This document shows, piece by piece, positions 23,552-34,904 of a stretch of DNA of 64,000 nucleotides. The DNA lies in contig WFMF01000050.1 in NCBI GenBank assembly GCA_011033025.1, forward strand, positions 705,470-769,469, given 5' to 3'. The notes under the pieces were generated by a model. That model saw only the letters and a list, made by a program, of their open reading frames with translations, was not told where the DNA came from and made no database searches. The translations under genes and the position numbers were made by a program. The stretch is from Beroe forskalii (Eukaryota > Ctenophora > Nuda > Beroida > Beroidae). Each line of letters begins with the position of its first letter. The stretch's first letter is position 1.

Positions 23552-24658
23552 TCAATGCTGGACATGACCACTCTCAGGAGACTGTTGGATTGTAATAAAC
23601 TGTTGCTCACGGCGAGAGCAACATAACTTAGCTCTGACACATGCTATTATACTAGCTACTATTATTAGAGTGAAAACAGTTGGGATGAATGTAGATGATC
23701 CTATTGCTAATGCTACCCCAAACATATAGTTGGGATAATGATGGTACCAATAATCATCTTCCTTTACAATAATTCTGTTGCTGTAGTTACTAGTTAAGAC
23801 ACCATCAACTCTCACTGCACAATTGATTTCCAAGTAATCCGTGGGGCATATATTTTGAAAGTAAATAAAAGATTCAAATACTCCAGTGAATGGGGAGTGA
23901 CTACCATAATGGAATTCAAAACAATTCCAGTCAGGTAGCAAATTTTTTCTGTTATCAATTTCGATAACCTTTGGTGTACATGCGTTTGTCCCAACACAAT
24001 GAAATTCATAGAAAATCCATGTAAGAGAATCTCCAATTGTAGTACATTGTAGTAATAGTTGGCCCTTGAGGCTCTTGACATAGCTTGCCTCTAAATAATG
24101 AATAGAAGGAGCAGTAAATGTATCCTTTGTTTCATCAGCATCATATAAAACTATGGACTTGGACTCATTTGCATAATATGATTCCCAGTAAGGATCTGGT
24201 ACATGAACAGACAAGTTACAAGTATAAACTCCAAAATCAGACAGTTTAACATTCTTAATCTTCAAAATTGAGGCATAACATGTCATATCTCTCGAAACAT
24301 AGCCACCAATATCACCTGAATGACCAGGAATTATACTCATAACCACTTGTGAGGTTTCCTCAAAGTTATCACAGTAATCATATGTCAAGGTGGAATGGAT
24401 TTCAAACCTTTGACCCTCCACAATGACCATCCCATCTTTTGACCAAGCATGATAGCAAGATTCCTGCCAAAGTGGGGAACATGATTGTGGTGTATACATT
24501 ACATCATCATATTGTTTTTCGATTATTTTTGTGCACCTCAACTGAATATCTTGACCAATAACAGCAGGAACATTTTCAAGGGCAGAGTGAGTAAGATAGT
24601 CTTCATAAAAAGCTGATGTTCCAGAGATTACTCCACAAATAAGGAACAATTCCATCAT
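23552..24658 (-). CDS. Two-Ig-domain type I membrane receptor, unknown ligand
   Basis: 368 codons from ATG at 24658. The frame stays open further upstream, but that part starts without ATG and crosses a consensus acceptor (TCTGTTTCTCAG, ending at 24663), so the internal MMELFLICGVISG, a good signal peptide, is the likely start. Numbering from that Met: Ig domain 1 about residues 29-170 with C42, W72 and DFGVYTC (C147), plus extra cysteines; Ig domain 2 about 188-298 with C205, W214 and C280; a hydrophobic helix about 314-341; a tail of about 27 residues. N-glycosylation sites include NLS, NES and NYS. No ITIM or ITAM is seen. Cell-surface recognition or adhesion is likely. The rest is a single exon, with an inverted second copy at 39233-40339. 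Confidence 0.8.
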   Translation of the reverse strand: MMELFLICGVISGTSAFYEDYLTHSALENVPAVIGQDIQLRCTKIIEKQYDDVMYTPQSCSPLWQESCYHAWSKDGMVIVEGQRFEIHSTLTYDYCDNFEETSQVVMSIIPGHSGDIGGYVSRDMTCYASILKIKNVKLSDFGVYTCNLSVHVPDPYWESYYANESKSIVLYDADETKDTFTAPSIHYLEASYVKSLKGQLLLQCTTIGDSLTWIFYEFHCVGTNACTPKVIEIDNRKNLLPDWNCFEFHYGSHSPFTGVFESFIYFQNICPTDYLEINCAVRVDGVLTSNYSNRIIVKEDDYWYHHYPNYMFGVALAIGSSTFIPTVFTLIIVASIIACVRAKLCCSRREQQFITIQQSPESGHVQH

Positions 24659-24662
24659 AATT

Positions 24663-24751
24663 CTGAGAAACAGAGAAATAGAGACATGAATTTGAAAAAC
24701 ATTCGTAAGTTTGTAGTCATATTTTAGTATTTTGCAATTGATTTTCCTTAC
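24663..24751 (-). other. Intron in the 5' UTR of the Ig receptor gene
   Basis: 89 bases from GTAAGG (donor after CATTG at 24752) to CTCAG (24663). It explains why the open frame extends upstream without ATG. The upstream exon would be non-coding: its own ATG runs into a stop at the junction. Confidence 0.6.
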
Positions 24752-24810
24752 CAATGATATTTAGATAGCATTTTTGTAATTCACAATCCATTGATAAGAT
24801 ATTGTTTATA

Positions 24811-26244
24811 CAGGTGAATGGACCCTAAAATGATGGCGCCCCCTAAAATGTAGGTTGCCAAATAGGAATCAACCAATGATCTATTTTTAACAAATTTGTT
24901 CCTCTTTCCAGTTCAGCAGGTGCTTTAGGATTCTGTGATGATTTCCTCGAAAAAAAATCGCTCAATTGTGACATTTAACTAATTTATAGAAGAAAATGTT
25001 TCTTCAAATTTAGCTCCTGAAAACTTATTTTCCCAGTGGTGTATTATTTTTTGGAGATAAGTCTGCAAGGTAGGTTCAAGAAGTTTTGTATTATCTAAGT
25101 GAATGTCAAAAATGTTTTTCACTGATACTTGATGCATTACTTCTGAAAAAAGTTAAATTTTGGTTATAGGTCCCTAAAATAGTGGTATGATGCACCCTAA
25201 AATGAAGGTAACATAATAAATGAGTTAAATCACCTGCAGAGAAAACTTAATCCATGTCAGCTACTTATCTCAGTTCATAGATGAGAATTTGAAACTGTAT
25301 AAGCTTTGGGAAGAAATTTATTTATGTAAATTTTGAAAATTTTGAGGATCCCTAAAATGATGGTACATATGAGAACTTGCACCCTAAAATGTTGGTCATT
25401 TTTTGGCAATGAAATCAACTTGAAAATATTACAGCAATGTTCTTGGCATGTAAATGTGTAAATTTAAAATGAAACAATGCATCACGTCACAAATTTGACA
25501 TGAAAGGATGCATGAAATGCATGAAATATGCATTTTTTCCCAAAAAATTATAAAAATTGTACGAAAAATAGTCAAAATATTTGAAATTTAGGCAGCAAAA
25601 TTTTTCAGTCTCTGTAATTTATGATGAATTGACACAAAACTATGCTATGATTATTTTCTTATGTAACTCCTGCAATAAAAACAGGCATTATTTTGTGTTC
25701 CATTTCTGAATCGTAGTGACGTAATCCATGTACACGAAAATTACAACCAGAATTTGTTTGAAAACATTTCAATGAGCCTAATGCCATTATTAGAACCTAA
25801 ATATTATATCCCTGCTATTTCTTTTTCAATGAGGGTATCATTTTTTTCAAAATTGTTGATCAAAAAGTGACCCACATTTTAGGTCCTTTGACCTATATTT
25901 TAGGAACAGAATAAAAAATAAAGAAAATTGCTTATAATCCATAACAGCTGTGGAACAACAATGTTTTTCTTGGATGTTTCACAAAATATTGAAAACAGAA
26001 GTCAAATAGAAATTAAATAATTTTGATTATTTGAACCTTCATTTTAGGTTCATGCTGAAAAAGTGGGGTAATTTCAATGAAATGAAAACATTGTCAGACC
26101 TTAAATATTTCTGTTTTGTTGGTCGGGAAATCTTAACAACAGTTTATATTCATCATTAACAGAGAAAACTATGTTTGCAGACCCCTATAAGTCCCTTAAA
26201 ATTTATCGTGAAAAATGACCATCATTTTAGGGTCCATTCACCTG
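24811..26244. mobile_element. 1434-bp CAGGTG-ended DNA element, TA target, non-autonomous
   Basis: Termini are perfect inverted repeats of at least 26 bp, beginning CAGGTGAATGGACCCTAAAA. It is flanked by TA on both sides; the right arm (around 39082) has the unoccupied site GTTTATATC. The terminal motif CCCTAAAATGATGG recurs inside near both ends (24840, 25170, 25200, 25350, 25380, 25880, 26040, 26220). No transposase frame. Ends, TSD and reiterated subterminal motif resemble the pogo-like element at 31338. Confidence 0.85.
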
Positions 26245-26299
26245 TATCAAAATAGCTTTTCAAATTGTTATGCCTACACTTAGCATGAGTCTTCTTTAG

Positions 26300-27798
26300 C
26301 TATGTCTTAAGAGGTGGGAAGACTTTTCAGTGGTGACAGAACACTGACGAACCTACTGGATGGCAGATAAAGATAGTCTTGCCGAAATACAGGCCAGCCT
26401 ACAGTAATTACTCATCGCCTAGGATGAGAAATTTGGTGCTGAGATGGCGGAACTGAAGAAGGAAAATGCTCAGCTGAAGAGACAAGCATAGGACAAAGAT
26501 GAGAGAAGCATACCACAAGAATGAAGTAGTGCCCGATTGTGGTCAGATATAACATGTTTTGGAGGATTTGAAAGGGAAACTCCCGGAAAACAGTAAGGAG
26601 GAGAAGTTCTTCGAGCTTTCAACCTGAGGATGAAGGACTCAATGGATTGATTGATGGCTTTTCGGATCTTTTATTAAGAAAGTGTACTGTGATGCAGCAC
26701 ACAGAGAAAGCTAAAGAAGAGCCGACTCATCCAATTCCTGGAGATTGGAGTAAATGTACTTTAGCGAAAGACCAAGAATTAACACATCTCTATTACATAC
26801 GAATGTAATGAGTATGTAATAGGATATAAATATTGAGTAGCTTGCTACGAAATATTTATATCTAATTTATCATCCGACTGGCGTAGCCAGGAGTATGATA
26901 AATTTAGATGTGTTATGAATGGCTTTCGCTAAAGTAATATAATAGTCGAACGTGTTTCGCATATTTGTAACACGTAGGTTATATGTAGCTGTGGTTTTGG
27001 GGATGACTGTGAATAATATTCATCTTGGGGCTATCAATTACATGAGGATACAAAGAAGACGCATGATAAATCGGCATGTGAATTAGCAAAGATCGATTTT
27101 ATATAATGTTGATGTAGAGAAGATATAACATTGATGCGGTGTTGGATTTATCAAATAGAGCTCATGTAATAGATGGGTTTTTCATTTAGCATGTCTATAA
27201 AGCGTATGTGAGAGACGCTAGATATCAAGGCATGTAATTCGCAGAGGAGCTATGTTAAATATACGTGAGACTATTATATATAGATTGGAATAAGAAGAGA
27301 ATATGGAATGCTTTTTCAGAGATGATGGGAATTCCTCAGCAGTTGCAATGAGACGGTTTGTGATCAATATCAAACAGTCAATTTTGTGTCTCTTATCTCT
27401 GCATCAACACATTAACAAAGCAGCTTGTGTTGCACTTATTAGTATGAGTAAAAGCGGTGAAATATACTTGATGCGGGGACTTAAATCTGCTCAAGCTGTG
27501 CTACAGTTCCTTGAAGAGCATGTGAAGACATAGGGTATCTTTTGACAGCTCAGTCCTCACAAGATCAAGCAGTTGAAGAAAGACGACCTTGTTGGGATAC
27601 TGAAGAATGGATTGAGCTATGAATGATCTGTTGATGCACATCAGACTTCAAGTTTACTACTTACAGCATTGCAGTGGGTTGATGGAGGCTCAGAAGAATC
27701 ATCAAGCTTCAAGAGGAACTGTTAGCATTGAAAATCAACAGGTTTGATAGCGTCAAGAATACTGTTCAGGCGTCAGTTGAGCACAGTAAAGGAGGATA
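26300..27798 (+). pseudogene. LINE ORF1 region, left-arm copy, truncated
   Basis: Inverted equivalent of 38966-38035. Coiled-coil coding traces (MAELKKENAQLK near 26440) with stops, then MECFFRDDGNSSAVAMRRF from 27303 with small deletions. The copy ends at about 27798 (AGCACAGTAAAGGAGGA), where the inverted repeat stops and the abnormal tract begins. At the site where the right copy has an internal TAG, this copy has TTG. Confidence 0.7.
26756..27277. mobile_element. 522-bp left-arm insertion made of two fold-back modules
   Basis: The right arm reads straight through GAGTAAATATAGATTGG (near 38570). The insert contains ACTTTAGCGAAAG (26758) with its complement near 26922-26935, then ATAATAGTC (26940) with its complement near 27268-27277. 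No TSD is certain. No ORF. Confidence 0.6.
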
Positions 27799-30550
27799 TG
27801 TTGCAATTTCATTGTTTCAATTACTGAAAAATTGTCCAATTTTCCCCCTTTGGAATCTTTGTTTTTTAGGGGGAAAGAACGCGTGAATGGTCCCAAATGT
27901 CTGTAAGCCCCGGGGAAAAAAGGGGGGAAACAGTTTCCCCCAAAGCCATCCGCGAAGAAAAGAGGGGCACGTCCGTCGAGTTGGCTTTGCCCCCTCCGAA
28001 CACCACGATTTAAAATTTCAAATAATGGTTTGGACGTCAAACCGGTTTCCTAAAAAACGGCCTGAGTAACGTCACAGCCCGTAAATTTTTTAGGGCCCTG
28101 CCCTTCCAAAAACCCTTACCTTATTTTTGTCCGAAACCTAAAAATCCTGCCCAACCAGATCTCAAACCCTTTACTGTTAAAGTTCCTTAGCCGCTAGGTG
28201 TGCCGGAGCCAAAACGGGATATATTTTTGACGCGTTTAAATTTAAAATTTTTTCTGGGGACGTCATTGTCAAGAAAAAAGGGCCCCGTTTATATGGGAGA
28301 CCCCCAACCGGGCCCTTTTAGCGCACGGACGGGGGCAAGCGCTAAACGCGACCCCCTGAAGGAAAGGGGAGACGCCGAAAACCCAAGAACGGGGCCTGGT
28401 TGGGGGCCCATTTCTGTTTGACAATTTTGGTCCGGGTAGTAATTGTTCTGTTGAATTTAAGGCCCTCTTTGGTCGATCGAATGAAATTGCGATCGATCAA
28501 TTTTGGAAAACAATGATGTGTTTTATGGCCCCTAGATTGAATCTTTTTTTAAAATGGTATTTAGTTTTTTCCCTACTAAAAAGTTTTTATTAAAAAAATT
28601 AGTCGATCAAATGGTGTCAATCGACCACCTTTTTTCGACCAACGAACGTTACGCCCAATGAACATTGAACCTTCTTTTTATTTTGAAACAAGCCGATCGG
28701 CATCTTCGATCGAATTTAATAATAAAAAATAATTGAATTTAAACAAGTTCAGCGTTTTCGACCCCTAGCTCGGGCCGGGAAAAAGATAATGGCAAAACGC
28801 CCACAAAAAATGCTATTAAGAAAAACTTTCCGTGAAAACCCCAAAAGAAGATTTTTCTCTTTTGGGTTTAGTTGAATGGTGGAAAAAAGTTCCAACAATA
28901 TAAAAGGGTTAAAATTAAACACCTCAAAAAAAACCCCAAAGCCGGGAAAAAGGAGTTTCGATTTTTTTTGGGAGTAAAAAAAATTCTCTAGAAAAATTTT
29001 ATTTGAATTTGGGTTTAGATTTTCTTCTTTTAGAAAAAATAAGTCATCTTTGTAGTCGCCACAGAACCCCCAACAACTCCCCCCCATGTCTTTGACGGGA
29101 TCCAGAAAGAAATCTTTATAAAGGGGATCCCAAAAAAAAAACAGAGACACCAAAAATGAAGGGGAATAGCTAAACTGTAAACAGGACTTCGGTTGGGGGG
29201 GGGTTGAAATCTTTTGAGGCCCAACGCCCCCCAACCACAAGATGGGGTTGTTTAAAAAACCCAAGTTACAAAAATTAAGTTCATCAATGCTTTTACCGTG
29301 GAAAAAAATTTTCCCATCGGGTCCAGAAAAGATAAAAAAGATAAAGTAAAACTGTGTTTTTTTTTAAAAACATAAATAACTACTCAAATTAATTAAATTT
29401 GGGAAAAAGAATCGGAAAAACAATATCAAAGTTCAAGATTTTTCACCTGTTCCGTTATGGTGATTGGTGATTGCCGCAAAAACTGCACGCTTTTTTAAAC
29501 GAAGAATCTGCCATTTTTTGTGTTTAAACCCTGTTTTAAGTCAAAATTTTCGTTTAAAGGGTTTTTGAGTTTGGAAAAAAAAGGAAGAATATCAATTATC
29601 CCATTGTAGGAGAAAGGTAGACATTAAATTTTGGTTTTAAAAACCATTCCTTCCATAAAATTGTAGTTTGTGGTTTTTTTGGGGATAAAAAGGAATTTTA
29701 TAATTCTCAGGCGCCTAACGGTCGGGGAATAATGGAAAATTTTAAACGTCAACTAAATTGGGGAACGAATGATGTGTTTTATTCCTAAGACTTGAAAGTT
29801 TTAAAAGCAAATTTATTGTTTCCCCCTTTGCTCTGATTTTCTATTTAAAAAACCCTCAGTCGTCAAAAAAGGATTGATGAACCATTCACTTCGACAAACC
29901 ACCAAATTTGAAAGGTTTTAAAAAACAGAAAAAATTTCAAATTTTGATTCAATGAGCTTGGATTCAAATTTGTTGCCCATCTTTCTGAATCTGAAGTTTT
30001 ATGAGAAAAAACCCAAAGCGAGTCCCTTTTTCTTACTGTCCAAAATTAATTTTCCCCAAAATTGCAATATTTTTTTTTTCATATTCAAACCTATGTAAAC
30101 ATTTGTATTTTTACAGGGACCCCCCAAAAAAAAATTGCCCCAATGACTTTGTCAATTTATTGCTCCAACCTTTTCCCAAAGAAAGATAAAAAACTTTTGG
30201 GTTTTTTTTTTTATTTTGTTTGTTAAATTGTGATGGTTAAAACCCATTTTCCCCTTTTATTATTATTATTTAAAATCGGGATTTAAAAACTAAAAGTGAT
30301 TCCCCTGAAAACTACAATGTTTTAAAAAACTAAAACATAAGCAACTAAAATTTCCTTTTTTGTTTGGAAAAAAACTTTGGAATATTCAGAAAAGCACCAA
30401 ACACATGTTTAAAAAAATTAAGCCCTTTTTTTCATTTTGTTTTTCAAATATCAGAAAGGGAAGATTGAAAAAAGGATTTTAAAATTTTTTTTAATGTCTC
30501 TGTGTTTCAGCTTTTTGAGTAAACTTTGATATTTTAAAATATATAAAAGG
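27799..30550. other. Abnormal homopolymer-rich tract with no recognised content
   Basis: Starts where the left arm of the inverted repeat breaks off. Dense runs of A, T, G and C (GGGGGG, TTTTTTTT, CCCC next to AAAA) and no match to any repeat in the window. Open frames such as 28749-29264 are low-complexity (Phe, Pro, Gly and Lys runs) and unsupported. It resembles unpolished consensus sequence more than a gene or a known element. Confidence 0.55.
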
Positions 30551-30559
30551 CTTTTTTGT

Positions 30560-31337
30560 CCATGTAAAGTGTTCATTTTTTAGCATTGTTTTGGTCTATA
30601 GCCTTGATATGAGTAATAGAACATGTCTTGAATATAAAGTGGAGCTTGGCCATTGAGTGCTTTGTAAGATAAGAGTGCTATTTTTTGAATACAATCCGTT
30701 TTCTAAGCTGAAGCCAGTGAAGGTTATGAAGATCATCTGCACATGATCATATTTCTGTATTTTCCTGAAACAAGCTTAGCAGCAGAGTTCTGTAGGATCA
30801 GCAGCTGATTTATTTGTTTCTGCAATGCCATAGTATAACCCATTACAGTAGTCTAAACAAGAAATAACCATACTGTTTACAATTCATTTGATCTTTTGTG
30901 GCAGAAACCTTACTTTTTCTTGCTTAGATTTCTAATAGTGTGAAATGAGTTCTTCTTCAGGGAAACTATCTGCTTTGCAAATGTTAACTTTTGGTCCATT
31001 TGGAATCCCAAGTTTTTGACGACAGACTGAAACCTTATGGTTGCACCACATAATAAATTCACACCATTGATCACAACCCTGTTTAGGACTTTACTTGACC
31101 CAAATATTTTAATTTGAGTCTTGGGTTCATTGAGCTGTAGATAAAACTTGGACATCCATTTTCTGATGGCATCAAAACAGTCATTTATCTGATTTGTCAA
31201 AACATCTAGTTGTTCTGTTGGACGAAATTGTTTTGTAACCTGATGATCATCAGCATAGCCAAAAATACTGAAGCCAAGTTTTTTAACCCACAAGTAGATT
31301 GATCGAATATATATGTTAAAAAGGACTGGACCTAGTA
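30560..31337 (-). pseudogene. LINE reverse transcriptase, C-terminal half (L2/CR1-like)
   Basis: Downstream part of the RT begun at 36484. From 31335: LGPVLFNIYI, then FGYADDHQ (catalytic Asp pair), WMSKFYLQLNEPKTQI, VKNLGFQMDQKLTFAKQI, then in degraded frames VISCLDYCNGLLYG, KYDHV and a thumb-like SYKALNGQAPLYI near 30630. It is separated from its N-terminal half by the transposon at 31338-35458; the junction codons are consecutive once the transposon and one TA are removed. Stops after 30910 show decay. Confidence 0.85.
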
Positions 31338-31882
31338 CAGGTGTATGCCTCACAAAATTCCATGCCTCACAAAAGTCCTATTGAGAAATAAATTTAAGTT
31401 CTAATTTATCTTCAACTTTTGACGAGATTTTGAAGCTTAAACCTTGTTGTAGAGAGAATAATGTATATTTCCTGTATGGTTTGAAGTGCAGAAACACCAA
31501 ATTATTCTATTTGTGATGTTGCAAATCTGCAATTTATGGGTTGTAGATTTTCAAAGGGTCATGTCCTGAAAAAACTGTTGAAGATAAGTCATAAAGATGG
31601 GGTATGGTCATGTAGCAATCATAAAAAGGCAATGAATAGACATAGTTAGAAAGTTTCAAGATGCACATGGAAGATTTTAAGTTACAAAAACTCTAGTGCC
31701 TCACAAAAGTACCACAATATGCCTCACAAAATTCCCATTATAGTAATATACGTTTATATGACATTTTTGGTGTCCTAATGCATACCATGATAATTATATG
31801 GTCTGAATGAACTAGTTAACTGATTTTGAATAAAATAGGAGCATATTTCTGTATAAAAGCGACTGCCTCACAAAAGTCCCAT
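31338..31882. repeat. Reiterated subterminal motif, left end of pogo-like element
   Basis: TGCCTCACAAAA followed by TTCC or GT.CC occurs at about 31344, 31362, 31695, 31722 and 31864, all in the same orientation. It equals the terminal repeat without its outer CAGGTG bases. Probable transposase-binding sites by analogy with other transposons that have multiple subterminal sites. Confidence 0.8.
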
Positions 31883-32059
31883 TTTCATAATCTACTGTGT
31901 AAAGCACCGATACTGTGTAGAAAAATGTAATTATCAAAATAGTATTTGAATATAAAACAGGTAAAAAGTCTAACAAAGCATTTTATCTCAAAAATACAAT
32001 AAAAATATAGAACTATAGAACAGTACCCTGTGCTATAAAAAACTTAACATACATGAATT

Positions 32060-34555
32060 TTAACTTCTGAGTTTCTTGATGATGTCACTACGTGCCAAAT
32101 TTTTGACATTATCAAAGAATTCCTCAACTTTAAGCAAATTTGGGAACCTCCAAGCCATCTTTCTGGGAACAGGAACTGAGTCAAGAGGACCACCTATAAC
32201 ATCTTCAATAGGGAATGAATAGTAATCTGATTGTCCTTCTGGGTATGCATAAAGAACATTATCATTACCAACTTTAGGTTTGAGACAATCAAGTTCAATG
32301 TTTGTAACATTACCTTCTTCATCCTCTAAGAATCGTTTCATGACCCTTCCTACACACAAGAGCTGCTTTCCACCTTGATGGAAGATCGCTGCCAGCCACT
32401 TACTTCTGAGTTCTTCCTCAGAGACAGGAGGAGAAAGGCTCTTCCAGGTTTCAAGAAGCTGAGCCTCAAAATCTTTCACTGTTTCCTCCTCACTTGAAGA
32501 ACCATCATTTTCTGAAGTTGAAAAGTCTAAGTCCTCTTCCTCACCATCTTCTGAATCAGTATAGATGGCATCATACACCTTCACTTTCTTTTGCTTGCCA
32601 GTAACTTTCACACCTTCAGGCCTGATAGAGCTTGCTTTGCTTTTAGAACCTTGTTTGATCTTACTTGTAATCACAATCATTGAAGGTTTACCCAATGCAG
32701 TAAGCTTGCAGTTAGCTTTGTTGCACTGTGATTTCAAGATGTTTAGGCACACAGTACATTGCTTTAGACCAATAGCTTTGCATTCCAGAGAGTCTTCATC
32801 ACACTGACAACCATCTTTACATTTTAAAAAGGCACTCTTCATTTCATCTTTCTTTGCTTTCTTGACATCGAGTACACGTTTCTTTTCTTTCTCCTCAGCT
32901 TCAAGTTCTTCACGCTTAGACAATATATCTTTTGCACTGAGACTCCCACAAACTTGAGTTATACGGAAGTTCTTGGTTTTCTTAACTTTATACTTCTCAA
33001 CCTTAGTGAATTCAGATATCTCCTCTGGAGTGATAGGAGTTTTGATTGCATCCTTCATTGCACTCTCTAGGGTCTCATACTTCTTTTTCCAGTACTCTCT
33101 AGTATCTTTTCTTGCATTGAGTGGAGATTCGATTATCCATGGTTCTTTGGATGCTGGGGTAGAATCAATATCATCCTCCTTTTCAGTGACAAGATCAGCT
33201 GAGGCGAATTTGTCCTGTTGCATAAATTCTATGTCAAGATTATCCTCTGCCACACCACATTTCTTGAAGCTTTTAATCACTGTCTCCTTTGGGGCCCATG
33301 TTGGCCAAATCTTAGAGAGCATGACCATAAATGTCTCTCTGTTAACATGATCATCCTGAAACAGTGACTTGGTGCACTCCCTATAGGCTGTATGTAACTT
33401 TGCATTGATTTGGTCCAAGGGTTGAAGAAGACCAGTAGTATCTGGTGGGGATAAGAACTGGTTGATTTGCTTCTCTTGGCAAAATCTAAGAACATCCAGA
33501 TCAAATCTTGAGCTATGGCCATCTGACAAAACAACCACAGGTCTTTGTACATTGTTGTCTGTCAAATATTTGTCAAACGTTTCATAGAACTTAAGGCAGC
33601 TTTTGCCTGTTTGGAAACCATTTTCTGTAGAAGATATCAACAAGTTATCAATTGCATCTACTGCTTCTTTTGGAGCCATGTTTGATTTTATACCAGAACT
33701 TGAAAATAGGACATGGCACATAGGTACATCACCCTTCAAAGAAATCATAGGGCTGATGGTCACACACTCTCGGTTTTCTGCAATCAAACCAGTACAACGC
33801 TCGCCCTTGGCAGCATAGAAAATGTTTGATGCAGTGCCATCAACACCATAGTTGAGGAATTGAGGTGTCTCATCATGATTGAACACACGGGAGCCGTCAA
33901 TCTTCCCAGACCAACATCCTGATTCAATCTGTTTAGCATCAGTGAAAATTCCACAGTCTATGAGTTCTTTAGCCATCTCATCAATGTGCTTTTTTGCCAT
34001 AGCCTTCGTGCATGCTTGCACTCTCTTCAGAGAAGTTGCTCCACGCCTTTTTTTCTTGATATCTTTCCTGTATTTGACATCAAAACGTTCCCAAAATGAG
34101 CGGGACACACTTCCCCTCTTCAGTGTGCTTCGTGCTGCAGTGGACAATCTCTTGAACTTACGTCCACCAACTGCTTTCTTATTAACTGCTTCCCTAACTT
34201 TCAACATTGTAAGGATATATTTATTGGCATCCTTGCGATTGAAAGGCTGATATGCCCTTGCCTTGTTGATCATGTGCTTAACCAATAGACTCTCTTCTTC
34301 TACAGTAAGGACAGAGCAATATTCCTTGGAGTGTGAAGGCATTGGTGATTTACCATCAAGGATTTTGTTGATTGTTTTGAAAGATTTAATGAGTGGAAAT
34401 TGTCCTGTGTTCAGTGCTTTAAAACCACGACACTTATTGACTTTGCAATACTCAACAGCATCATTGATTTGCTGCTTCTTATCAGCGACTTCATCCTGGT
34501 AAACCGATCTCCTAGTGAGGCTTGATGTACATTTCGAACGTGTTGGCCTTCCCAT
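32060..34555 (-). CDS. Pogo/Tigger-type DDE transposase with Cys-rich and acidic C-terminal extension
   Basis: 831 codons with a true ATG. About residues 20-175 hold basic and helical DNA-binding segments (a psq-like N-terminus, then a CENP-B-like region). The DDE_1-type catalytic core has D228 (FNHDETPQF), D345 (VVLSDGHSSR) and D381 (LLQPLDQ): 35 residues between the last two, with the SPPDTTGLLQPLD signature of pogo/jerky proteins. After that: a Lys/Glu-rich coiled coil (about 540-575), a cysteine cluster at 579-616 (CKDGCQCD, CTVC, CNKANC) likely binding zinc, an acidic stretch (about 665-692) and a conserved-looking tail. Pogo transposases are usually about 500-600 aa, so the extension of about 350 residues is unusual. 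Expected role: cut-and-paste of the flanking element. Confidence 0.9.
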   Translation of the reverse strand: MGRPTRSKCTSSLTRRSVYQDEVADKKQQINDAVEYCKVNKCRGFKALNTGQFPLIKSFKTINKILDGKSPMPSHSKEYCSVLTVEEESLLVKHMINKARAYQPFNRKDANKYILTMLKVREAVNKKAVGGRKFKRLSTAARSTLKRGSVSRSFWERFDVKYRKDIKKKRRGATSLKRVQACTKAMAKKHIDEMAKELIDCGIFTDAKQIESGCWSGKIDGSRVFNHDETPQFLNYGVDGTASNIFYAAKGERCTGLIAENRECVTISPMISLKGDVPMCHVLFSSSGIKSNMAPKEAVDAIDNLLISSTENGFQTGKSCLKFYETFDKYLTDNNVQRPVVVLSDGHSSRFDLDVLRFCQEKQINQFLSPPDTTGLLQPLDQINAKLHTAYRECTKSLFQDDHVNRETFMVMLSKIWPTWAPKETVIKSFKKCGVAEDNLDIEFMQQDKFASADLVTEKEDDIDSTPASKEPWIIESPLNARKDTREYWKKKYETLESAMKDAIKTPITPEEISEFTKVEKYKVKKTKNFRITQVCGSLSAKDILSKREELEAEEKEKKRVLDVKKAKKDEMKSAFLKCKDGCQCDEDSLECKAIGLKQCTVCLNILKSQCNKANCKLTALGKPSMIVITSKIKQGSKSKASSIRPEGVKVTGKQKKVKVYDAIYTDSEDGEEEDLDFSTSENDGSSSEEETVKDFEAQLLETWKSLSPPVSEEELRSKWLAAIFHQGGKQLLCVGRVMKRFLEDEEGNVTNIELDCLKPKVGNDNVLYAYPEGQSDYYSFPIEDVIGGPLDSVPVPRKMAWRFPNLLKVEEFFDNVKNLARSDIIKKLRS

Positions 34556-34904
34556 TGAATGTTAATCATGTACAGTAGGAATAGAATTAGAACCTAAAAC
34601 GTAGGCACTTGTTAGTCAATTAATATTACATATTCATGAATATATGGGCACACAATACATAGTAAAATTATTCTGGGCATGAATACATCGTCAAAGTTGA
34701 AACAATACACTACTGTCGACACACTATGCAACTATGGTACTGCATTTGGAAAGAAACAATTTCATGCCACAATAAACGGAAACAAGACAATGATTGAACT
34801 AGGAAGTTAAAATACAGCAGCAAAATCACTTAGCCATTGCATCACATCATCAGAGTGTAACAGTCACATAGAAAACGGATTGAATAGCCTATTTTTCACT
34901 TTTG

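Noticed and set aside
28749-29264. 171-aa ORF on the minus strand
   Set aside because: Low-complexity composition inside a homopolymer-rich tract of doubtful quality.
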